Part shown: positions 10,420-17,911 of the stretch, piece by piece
Layout: every line of letters starts with the position of its first letter
How positions within the stretch are numbered: the first letter of the stretch is position 1
Source: Chara braunii
Taxonomy: Eukaryota > Streptophyta > Charophyceae > Charales > Characeae
DNA length: 21,806 nt
Direction of reading: 5' to 3'
NCBI GenBank assembly: GCA_003427395.1
Contig: BFEA01000953.1
Location: forward strand, 155,873 to 177,678
The notes under the pieces: model-generated
What the model was told of the DNA's origin: nothing
Seen by the model: only the letters and a program-made list of their open reading frames with translations
Databases searched by the model: none
Made by a program: the position numbers and the translations under genes

Positions 10420-10650
10420 TTTCGATAGTGGGGAGCAACTGACCGATAATTTCCTGCAGCCGTTCCATCTCTCATGGGCGGAGAATGAGATCAATGGGAA
10501 CACAAAATGAATCTTTAGAGAGAAAGTGGGCAGGTTCATCTCCACCGTACATGTGCTGCTCCATTGGATTCCCCACCAACAGGGGGAACGAAGATGAATC
10601 TACAGTAAGAGCATGGTAACATGCATGGCTATTTTCTTGCCTTCAGTGCA

Positions 10651-11660
10651 CCGCTGGCTTTTATGGATTGCCCATCAGGGAGGGGAATCCGAAACGAAGC
10701 ACGTTCCCTGTCTGCAGGGCGAGGTCAATGCAGTGCTCGCTCTGGTCATTCCTTACCATAATTTTCTCTTTCCAAGCGCGTTCATCTCCTCTCATTGCCG
10801 CATGTATTGGTTTCTTGAGGGTTATATGCAATACAGCAACGCCTCAAAGATTAAATGCGACTTAATTCCCTCACAACAAACAGGTCCGCCATTCGAGCTC
10901 TCTGAACGGAAAGCATGCGCAGTTGATGAATCACCGAATAAATAGATCAATGACCTTTTCTAACTTCATGAATTTGCACCAGTAAGCCACATTGATTCAC
11001 TTACGGCATCTCACTCATGAATGTGCCCCATTACGGTGAGCTCTTGCACGCCCCCCCCCGCGAGCTTGCATCGGCTGCGTCCGCCTCACGACATCTCGCA
11101 GCTCCGTTCACTGTGGTCGCAGTTCGTGCACTGCGTCACCCTGGTCGCTTCAGCTCGCCCTGTTTGCCTTGGTCGCCTAGCTACTGAATGAGTACCTGCC
11201 AGCCCTGGTCAACGGGTCAAAACCCTCGTCTTCACAACCACCAGGCGGCCGCACGGCCCGTCGGTAAGTGGCATGTGAGCACGCGTCAGGACTGAGGGGC
11301 AAGTCAAAGACCTCGTCCTCTTGTAACTGCCAAGTGGCAGTTTCCCTAGGCCGATAGCTGGCTGCTGTGCCCATCAACAACAGGCACCCGAGCGGCGAGC
11401 AAGCATGCACACATCAATCGCAATGACGAAGGTACCGCCTGAGTAGACCAGGCCCAGTGATACTACCGTTAGCGTTGGTTCCAAGTCCGATAGTCCCATT
11501 CCCGGTGCCGACTCCAGACCCGACAGTGCCACAGCGGACGCAGTTTCTCGACTACAGGTTCGTCCATACTGATGCAGGCCCAATGGAATGTCACTTAGTA
11601 CAGGCCCAGGTTTGACCATTATGCGCACGACTGCAGCTTAGGGTTGCTTTATTGAATCAC
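10651..11660. other. No gene identified
   Basis: From 11060 to 11640 the DNA is GC-richer, with a repeated CCTGGTCGC word. Two loosely similar segments of about 70 bp, near 11200 and 11290, share GTCAAA-CCTCGTC. Open frames are under 115 codons and unrecognised. Confidence 0.45.
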
Positions 11661-11682
11661 TTTTTTTTTTTTTTTTTTTTTT
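11661..11682. repeat. Poly-T tract, 22 bases
   Basis: Uninterrupted T22 upstream of the gag remnant. Confidence 0.98.
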
Positions 11683-11948
11683 CCATTCAGAACTGCCCGA
11701 ACCTTTCACAAACAAAATTCAGCGGCACGTTTCTCTAATCCCACTCCAAGTGGTTTACACCGTCGAACCCTCTGACAACCATACATCGAATTGCGATCAA
11801 GTTTAAATAACAATAATAAACAATAATTAAAATACAAAGAAGGAATGAGATTTGGGACATTCAAGGATGATCATTCAGACTGAAAGTATGATCAATCCTC
11901 TCCGGTTAGACCGGCTACTCCCACAGACCATCAAACCGGTGTGCCAAA

Positions 11949-12732
11949 TTGACACACCATGGAGGGCCTGAATGTCGGACCCTCCAACAACGTGCCGCAG
12001 ATTGCGATTACAATATGATCGCATACTCTAGGCTTACCCCCCTTGCTACTTTCCTCAAACTCTTGCGAGAGAGGTTTGCTGACGTCACTAGGGGCGTCAG
12101 GGCCTCTGATAAGCTCCAAACCATCCATTCGCGACAGTGGAGGAGTGCGAGAGCACTCAAAAGTTGTCATGGATGACTTGGTAGCCATCTCGGACTACGG
12201 GGTCACTGAGACCCAGTTGGTGCAACTGTTTTATCGTGCCATACCAGAGCCCTTACGAGGACACTTTTTTGACATTGCCAAGACCCAACAACCCAACATC
12301 ACATACGATGCATTGAGTAGGGAAGTGGTCTTGTTTGAGGCCAAGTCCATGCCAGTTTCCACTTTCTGGCATAAGGACTTAGACAAGGGAAATAAGTGGA
12401 ATGGGAGTACCATCTCAGGTCAGGTTAGGGCCAAGGATCACATGATCCTTACGTTGGAGGAAGGTGGTACTGACGACGTCTCGCACAATCATATTGAGTG
12501 GGGCCTCGAGGAGGAGGACAGTAGCGTGGGGCAGAGGAGGTCCTATGCTGTTGTCGCGGCTAAAGGGAGGCCACAAGGTAGAGGAGGAGGCCAGGGCCAA
12601 AGGGGCCAGGCCATGGGAGGCCGAGGATCGGGCGCACAGGGGGTTGGCGGTCAAGGGAACCATCAAGCGGGAGGTAGAGGTCAAGGTCCCCCGCCAAATC
12701 GTCAAGGTCCTAGTTGGTCCCCACATCGATGA
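11949..12732 (+). pseudogene. gag: Ty3/gypsy-type retrotransposon Gag remnant
   Basis: Gag would form the cytoplasmic particle that packages the element RNA. Family-like sequence begins at about 12045 (FLKLLRERFADVTRGVRASD) and continues with ETQLVQLFYRAIPEPLRGHF and VLFEAKSMPVSTFWHKD. It ends in a long Gly/Arg/Gln-rich tail (about 12560-12730) typical of plant gypsy Gag. The reading frame changes near 12160-12166, in or beside an AAAA run, so the first third and the rest lie in different frames; one extra base would explain it. A TGA at 12730-12732 and two TAA codons soon after cut it off before the zinc knuckle. The N-terminal part is not recognisable. The phrases resemble Gag proteins I associate with charophyte genomes, but this was not searched. 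Confidence 0.8.
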
Positions 12733-12831
12733 CTCGGAGGTGGTAGGTCACCTTAAAGGTCAAGAGGTTAACACCCAGGTTGGCCGCAAGGCCGGCCTTG
12801 GGAAGACATGGGCCTAGAGCAGAGAGTTTGG

Positions 12832-12912
12832 CAGCAATGTATGGAGCAGGGGCATAGCATCTGTTGTGGTGACCCGGTCCATATTATAACATATTGTCCG
12901 AAATATAGACAG
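12832..12912 (+). pseudogene. Degenerate Gag zinc-knuckle segment
   Basis: In the same frame as the main Gag part, the translation contains CCGDPVHIITYCPKYRQA. The CG, H and final C of a CCHC knuckle are present in the right spacing, but the first Cys is not at the expected position: SICC replaces CxxC. A knuckle binds element RNA. Here it is separated from Gag by three stop codons and followed by a TAG, so it cannot be made as part of an intact protein. Confidence 0.6.
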
Positions 12913-12917
12913 GCCCG

Positions 12918-13664
12918 TTGGGCTGCCCAGGAGTCAAAAGGCAGCCGCCGGTAGGGGTCGCAACTGCCCCTACTACTAGGACATGTAGGGAAGCGAGCGC
13001 GCGCGTAGAGGATACTCCCACACCACATGAGCCTTTGACAGAGGTTGCAGGCCCGTGCCTTGTTAGCTGTCCAGAGACTTCTTGTGTCAGCGTCTCTCTA
13101 GGCACGTCCCTCACAGGCGTGGCAGAAGAATTGAAGGAGAGGATGCCTTCCTGGGCCAAAATGAAGAAAGATAGTAAAGGGAAGCTAATGTTAGTTGATG
13201 TAGAAGTTTTCAGGAGTAGAGTTGGGGCCCTTATAGACTCAGCGGCTACCCGTAGCCATATTAGCCGTAGAGCGCTGAAGAAGTTGAGGTTAGGGTTGAA
13301 AGTCCAGAAATTGGAAGACCCCATAGTTAGTGTCCTCGCAGACAACCGCACTATGCGTGTTGAGGACTACGTAGAGGGAGTCCAGGCATACTTCCGCCTC
13401 GAGAAAAATGGGTAGGTGGAGAAAGTTCTTCCTTCCCTGACTCTCCTCATTCAAGATGATCTTCCGTTTGATATAGTCTTAGGCATGGACTGGGGAGAGG
13501 CAGCAGGGGCCACACTCCACTTGAGAGAGCATGAGTGTAGGCTCCCTGGTCCGTCAGGCGAAGTTAAGACAACTCGTTTGTTCCATGCGTCTGGAGTAGA
13601 TAACTCCTTGGCAGATTGCTGCCTCAGTGCTCCCGTGTTTGCTCAATTAGTGAGAAAGGAGTAA
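12918..13664 (+). pseudogene. Retrotransposon aspartic-protease region
   Basis: This segment carries the retropepsin that would cut the Gag-Pol polyprotein. The active-site motif reads ALIDSAATRSHIS, with the catalytic Asp at 13236-13238, where the family normally has D-S/T-G-A; Gly is replaced by Ala. The second hallmark, DIVLGMDW, follows near 13466. A TAG at 13413-13415 interrupts the frame between the two motifs and a TAA at 13662-13664 ends it, with the same frame resuming after each. The protease is in frame 3, unlike the preceding Gag frame 1, so a frameshift separates them as well. Downstream the frame leads into the linker before reverse transcriptase. Confidence 0.78.
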
Positions 13665-13685
13665 TTAGAGGATCAGGTCTTCGTA

Positions 13686-14551
13686 ATGTATGTAAGGCCT
13701 GTCACTGAGACGAATCAAGAGGACATTTCCACGGATCCAGCCATTGCCAAGCTGCTGGAAGAATTTGAAAATCTTTCAGAGTCGCCGACAGGAGTAGTGT
13801 CGCGGCCGATCCAACACAGGATAAAGATAGAGCCTGGGAGTAGAACTCCTAAGGGTGCAGTCTACAGGTAACAAGATGTCCCCTAGAGAGTTAGAGAAGT
13901 TGTGCAAGCAATTGGACGAGCTCCTGGAGAAAGGTTGGATTAGACCCAGTTTGTCTCCCTTTGGAACACCAGTATTATTTGTCCCCAAGAAGGAAGAAGA
14001 GTTACGTATGTGTATAGACTATAGGGGTCTGAATGCGATTACGGTTAAGAATGCTTAGCCACTGCCTAGGATAAACGATCTCTTAGATCGGGTGCAGGGT
14101 TGCAAGTATTTATCAAAGATACACTTAAAGTTTATCCTATCTTTTTATAGTTATTCAATAAAAAACCGGTTGATTCATTGTTCAAGCGATTGGTGTTGCA
14201 TGCACCCAAGTCCGGGTATCATCGGATAGAAGTCCATCCTGATGACCAGTACAAGACTGCGTTCCGGACTAGGTATGTGCATTATAAGTTCATAGTGATG
14301 CCCTTTGGACTAACCAATGCGCCAACGACATTTCAGCAATGTATGAATGATCTGTTTAGGCCTTGGTTAGATAGGTTCGTCGTAGTTTATTTAGACGACA
14401 TCCTAGTCTTTAGTAGGACCCTCCAAGAGCACCGGGGGTCATTTGAGGCAGGTCTTGGAGAAGCTGAGAGAAGCTAACTTCAAGATAAATGCGAAGAAGT
14501 GTGAGTGGGCCAAGAGACAAGTTTTATACTTGGGTCACGTGTTAGACGGAA
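13686..14551 (+). pseudogene. pol: Ty3/gypsy reverse transcriptase remnant
   Basis: Reverse transcriptase would copy element RNA to DNA. Recognisable in order are a linker ([16 protein letters not shown]), a thumb-proximal start ([20 protein letters not shown]), the [17 protein letters not shown] block, YHRIEVHPDDQYKTAFRTRY, MPFGLTNAPTTFQQCMNDLF, and the catalytic VVYLDDILVFS with YLDD at 14388-14399. It ends with KKCEWAKRQVLYLGHVLDG. Disruptions are a frame change at about 13869, a TAG at 14056, an 80-bp insertion at 14131-14210 and another frame change in a G run near 14433. Homology stops at about 14551. RNase H and integrase are absent, so the copy is truncated as well as mutated. Seventy-odd unassigned bases separate it from the transposon that follows. 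Confidence 0.9.
14131..14210. other. 80-bp insertion inside the reverse transcriptase
   Basis: The conserved block is split between LSKIHLK (ending 14130) and SGYHRIEV (starting 14211), which are adjacent residues in the family. The intervening 80 bp is AT-rich and non-homologous. It is preceded by AAG and itself ends in AAG, a possible 3-bp target duplication. It has no inverted ends. Confidence 0.65.
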
Positions 14552-14628
14552 ATTTCATCGATTGGAGCTCAACTTGCAGCTTTGTGCAAGTATGGTCTCA
14601 ACAGATTGCACAGTCAAATCTGGAGTTA

Positions 14629-14648
14629 GGGCATCGTTAGACACTCCT
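14629..14648 (+). repeat. Left terminal inverted repeat of the Harbinger element
   Basis: Twenty bases exactly complementary to 16190-16209. The TTA target-site copy lies immediately left of it. Confidence 0.95.
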
Positions 14649-14660
14649 TACGAGTTCCTT

Positions 14661-14688
14661 GAGCCACAAGGAATTGTCCTTGTGGCTC
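14661..14688. repeat. Left subterminal palindrome
   Basis: Twelve-base arms GAGCCACAAGGA and TCCTTGTGGCTC around a 4-base loop. Outer CTTACGAG and CTCGTAAG can extend the pairing. Confidence 0.9.
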
Positions 14689-15226
14689 GTAAGGGAATTT
14701 TGCGGCGTCCTTTCACACATCCTTGGGGACGTCCCCCGAGGACGTTTCCTTGTGGCCTGCCCCCGGCCATTTCATATGAAAATACACGGCTGCGGGCGGG
14801 GGTGTCCGTGGTCCAGCATCCGTTGTCCGTGTGCAGACGGCGTGGTCCAGCGACGTCCGGCGGGAAAGGGCATGAGGCAGGCCACGCGAAATAAAATGAA
14901 AAAGGGGGATCTCTATGTTTGAAATTCAAAATTTGAAGTACGGCTGTGGTGACGACGACGACGTTCGGCTTGCAGCGCATAGATGGTGCAGGGCTGAATG
15001 GGCCTTAGCGGCGGCGTCCCTTCCGCCCACCTCCCGGTCAGTGTACGTGCGTGCACCGGGTCCGTCCATCGCCGTCGAGCTTCTCCTCCACGCCGTCCGC
15101 GCCGTCTGACGCAGTTCCGCCAGGGGGACGGGATTCACGGAAAGGTGGCAGCTTCTCTGACCTCTCCTCGAGGGGTGAGCGCGTTACGTCTCCAGGCAGC
15201 GGAGAGACGTCATCCCTGTGGAGGTG

Positions 15227-15685
15227 ATGGCGATGGAGGGCGATGGAGAGGGCGGACGTGCGCTGTTGACACCGCTTGAGCAGGCAGCCGTGGTGGCGGC
15301 CATGGAGCAGTTGCGTGCGCATAGAAGAAGAACGCTGATGCAAGCTGCGGATGACAGCCCCGACTACGTGGCAACTTCGGAGGCTGTCATTGAGCTGTGC
15401 TACACGTTGGGCTGCGACGTCATTCCACGAGCGACACCGACGTGGTGGATCAAACGCAGGACGGGGGGAACGTGGGAAGACCTATGACAATGCGCCGACA
15501 CCACAGATGACTATTTCAACGAGAAGCAGCACAGCGCCGAGGAGCAGCAGAGGGACCACCAGAGGCGGCACAGCGACGTGGAGCAGCAGAGGGAGCCTGT
15601 GGCCCTGCGGTACTGGCCGGCCATGAACTGCATGGTGGAGACGCTGGAGAGGGCAGCAATGTCATGTCTATTGCCGTACATCTAG
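15227..15685 (+). pseudogene. Fragment of Harbinger-type transposon protein
   Basis: From the ATG at 15227 the frame is open for 86 codons to a TGA at 15485-15487, then resumes unchanged for 65 more codons to a TAG at 15683. The segment WWIKRRTGGTWEDL, the stop, and then CADTTDDYFNEK resembles the N-terminal region of PIF/Harbinger nucleases in algae and plants (from memory, not searched). Sequence beyond that becomes Gln/Arg-rich and is not recognisable. No DDE catalytic residues can be placed. It is therefore a deletion relic inside the element, supporting its assignment as a non-autonomous copy. GC content is higher than in the flanking retrotransposon. Confidence 0.55.
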
Positions 15686-16030
15686 CACACGATGGCGGAG
15701 AAGGCAAGAGTCTTGTCGGACGTGCAGAGTGGGAATACGACGCTCGTGCAGAAACCTCTTCAGTGGACGGACTGAAGGCGCCGCCAGGAAAAAGTATTTT
15801 CCCGACCGTTGCAGAGGTTCCTGACCGCATGATGCTGGCCGCAAACGACGATGCCACCCGATGGAGGCCCACCGCCAACAGTAGCCATTGGGGGCGGTTG
15901 GGGGACTACGCAGATGTTGGGGGCCGGGGATGTCCGTGCTAACCGTTGGACCACATCTGGACCACCCAAGAATCGAAATTCTCCGTCTATGCATGTCTTC
16001 GCCACTCCGTGAATCACGGTCCCTTGAGCT

Positions 16031-16056
16031 CCAAGGGACCTCACGAGGTCCCTTGG
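16031..16056. repeat. Right subterminal palindrome 1
   Basis: Twelve-base arms CCAAGGGACCTC and GAGGTCCCTTGG around AC, a perfect inverted repeat. Confidence 0.9.
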
Positions 16057-16089
16057 GGATAAGGAAATTTTGGCTGAGGCCACAAGGAT

Positions 16090-16113
16090 GCCACAAGGAA
16101 TTTTCCTTGTGGC
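16090..16113. repeat. Right subterminal palindrome 2
   Basis: Eleven-base arms GCCACAAGGAA and TTCCTTGTGGC around TT. It shares the CCACAAGGA word with the left-end palindrome. Confidence 0.9.
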
Positions 16114-16189
16114 GTTTTCACATTTCTTTTTCAATTTCGTCCCCAAGGACAGGTGGAACGAGCACGTCCTTGTGGATTTCACGTCCCCG

Positions 16190-16209
16190 AGGAGTGTCTA
16201 ACGATGCCC
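16190..16209 (-). repeat. Right terminal inverted repeat of the Harbinger element
   Basis: Exact complement of 14629-14648, followed by TTA at 16210-16212. Confidence 0.95.
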
Positions 16210-16216
16210 TTATATT

Positions 16217-16233
16217 AAAAAAAAAAAAAAAAA
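16217..16233. repeat. A17 tract
   Basis: Uninterrupted A run between the right target-site copy of the Harbinger element and the stray WD40-gene segment. Confidence 0.97.
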
Positions 16234-16268
16234 GGTTTGATTCCAGAACGCTGAAGGATCCTGACATG
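16230..16268 (+). pseudogene. Stray copy of an internal WD40-gene segment
   Basis: This segment matches 17315-17353 of the downstream gene with about five differences, and the shared reading gives KR-xx-SRTLKDPDM in both. Similarity stops abruptly after the ATG at 16268 and begins at the A tract. It is probably a shard of a paralogue or of a rearranged copy of this gene. Confidence 0.7.
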
Positions 16269-16335
16269 AATGATATCGAACTCAGATTGTTGGGGACATG
16301 ATGGAGAATCTGACCCCTTACATTCTTGTGGTTGT

Positions 16336-16422
16336 GGGGGGTTTCTTTTTTCTCTTTTTTTTTTCTCTCCGTTGCGTTTTTTTGTTTTGCTTTTTGTTTT
16401 TTTTTGTCTTTTTTTTCCTTCC
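16336..16422. repeat. T-rich low-complexity tract
   Basis: Long T runs broken by single C or G. It ends in CCTTCCCGCCAATGGCAG, which would be a plausible 3' splice site if an upstream exon of the following gene exists. Confidence 0.85.
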
Positions 16423-16724
16423 CGCCAATGGCAGCAAGAAGCATCCTCAAGCCGCAGCTATCATGAAGGAGTAAGTCTGTTGAGCCACCAGCTCAACTTG
16501 TTGGGCAAGGTTCAATTTGATTGCTCGTCTTGTTGAGTCAGACAGCTGGACGAACAGGTCTGTAGTACCTGAGGGCCAACCCTCCAACACCAACAGTGCT
16601 GCTGAAACCAGAAAAGTTAGTTCGGGAGAAGTAGGGGTCGGCCTCTGTGGACACAGCCACTGTTACTACAGAGAAAGCGCATCAGCGCGTTCATACCTCT
16701 TGTTTCCCGAAAAACGAGGGAGGC

Positions 16725-17836
16725 ATGGAAGGTGATGATGCAGAAGGGGAGGTCAAATTGGTGACTAGACTAAAGAGAACAGGGACAGAGATTTTGGACG
16801 GTGGTTGTTCACGAAATCTGTTGATAGATATTCATCCTTGTGAGCCATGGATTCTGTTCACGCCTGATGGGAAATCCGTACAAGTGTGGAATTATGAAGA
16901 TGGGACAAGGGTCTCCTCCTGGAACGTCCTCAACGTGAGTGATGATGTGAGTTGGGCTAAATTCGTTGCACAGAAAAACTGGATTGTGGTGAAACGTCAC
17001 AAATACTCCCCTCGGCTATCATGCTTACAGGTGTATGACATACAGGCTTCGAACTTGCGGCACATCAAAACATTGCATGGGCCTAATAAAAAGCCAATCT
17101 TGGCCTTTGCAATCCATCACAACTTACCTTATCTCGTCGCATCCTGTCCGGGCGAAGACAGAAACATTTCTTTGTGGGACTGGGACAGGGGTTGGGAGGA
17201 GGTAGCATTTGAAGGTCATTCTGCTGATGTGCATGATGTGAAATTTCATCCAACGGATTCGTTAATTTTTGGAAGCGTCTCGGACGATCGACAATCAAGA
17301 TCTGGAATATGGGAAAGAGGTCTGCTTCAAGAACCCTGAAGGATCCTGACATGGGGATACCTTACAGTTTGGACTTTTGCAGTCACCACAACAAGGAGTC
17401 CCTGCTCATCACAGGGCATGGCGATGGCGAAGTGAGAGTGTGAGACTATCAAAGAGGGGAGTGTAAAGCCAAGCTTGGTCAATTCAGGTACCCTGTACAA
17501 TCATGTTTCTTTCACCCAAACCTGCCGTACATCTATGCTCTAAGCGATGATGACGGTATAGGACTTTGGAGTGGGTCCACCTATCAGCCACTGCTGGTCG
17601 GTAAGTGTCCGGGAACCGAGTATTCTTACCTAGCAATGCCATGCAGACACTCCAATCTGATAATTGTTGGAGATGAGGGAGAATTCGCAGTCCTCGAGGT
17701 GGTCACAAGTGGAAAGGAAAAGAAGACAAAGGTGGAGCAAAAGCAGAGGTCGAGATTGCTTTCTTTGGAGAAGCAAGTCAATGAGCAAACGCAGAAAGAG
17801 GCAGTTCATGCCAAGTCTGAATGGAAGAGGCAAATG
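16725..17836 (+). pseudogene. Coatomer beta-prime-like WD40 region plus coiled coil, broken
   Basis: The N-terminal part, from the ATG at 16725, reads like the propeller of COPI subunit beta-prime: LLIDIHPCEPWILF, VQVWNYEDGT, PNKKPILAFAIHHNLPYLVAS, ISLWDWDRGWEE, then EGHSADVHDVKFHP. In COPI this propeller recognises cargo on Golgi vesicles; that role is not established here. At about 17289-17291 one base is missing and the frame shifts. In the new frame TIKIWNMGKR, LLITGHGDGEVRV, FFHPNLPYIYALS and IVGDEGEFAVLE continue the repeats. A TGA at 17441-17443 stands where the WD Trp is expected. The segment after 17700 is Lys/Glu/Gln-rich, a likely coiled coil, and is cut by TAG at 17837. No introns interrupt the WD40 part. 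It continues in frame into the kinase region that follows. Confidence 0.82.
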
Positions 17837-17911
17837 TAGAGAAAAGAGGCAACCAATACGGAGTGGGAATGCTCAAAAGCGCTAAAAAAACTGAAATCGG
17901 AGCACCACACC

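Larger units (their letters stand above)
8408..10650. repeat. Dispersed decayed repeat family of about 60 bp
   Basis: Related segments occur at 8408-8450, 8484-8510, 8553-8610, 9882-9940 and 10592-10650. The shared order is GAATGAATCTGCAGC, then AGA and ATGG, then AGATGCAT, then TTCTTGCCTTCTGTG. These look like survivors of one tandem array, now separated by unrelated DNA. The span given covers all copies; the DNA between them is not all repeat. Confidence 0.6.
14629..16209. mobile_element. PIF/Harbinger-type DNA transposon, non-autonomous
   Basis: The 1581-bp element has perfect 20-bp terminal inverted repeats, GGGCATCGTTAGACACTCCT at 14629-14648 and its complement at 16190-16209. It is flanked on both sides by TTA (14626-14628 and 16210-16212), the 3-bp target duplication characteristic of PIF/Harbinger. 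The word CCACAAGGA or its complement occurs seven times, all within about 130 bp of either end, as expected for subterminal protein-binding sites. The interior holds a broken transposon-protein fragment and no DDE nuclease domain that I can see, so movement would need proteins from elsewhere. Perfect ends and target duplication suggest relatively recent insertion beside the older retrotransposon. Confidence 0.92.

Noticed and set aside
12415-12726. 103-codon minus-strand frame and an alternative + frame over the Gag tail
   Set aside because: They are shadows of the Gly/Arg-rich Gag tail, where GC-rich codons open other frames.
15668-16182. Open frames of 140 codons on the minus strand inside the Harbinger element
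   Set aside because: They oppose the frame that resembles a transposon protein and are typical of GC-rich antisense reading.
16234-16245. GGTTTGATTCC as a tRNA T-loop or RNA polymerase III B box
   Set aside because: No cloverleaf or A box upstream, and the sequence is explained by the WD40-gene shard.
17441-17839. In-frame TGA and TAG considered as reassigned codons
   Set aside because: A single-base frameshift in the same gene and stops in neighbouring remnants make ordinary pseudogene decay, or sequence error, simpler.
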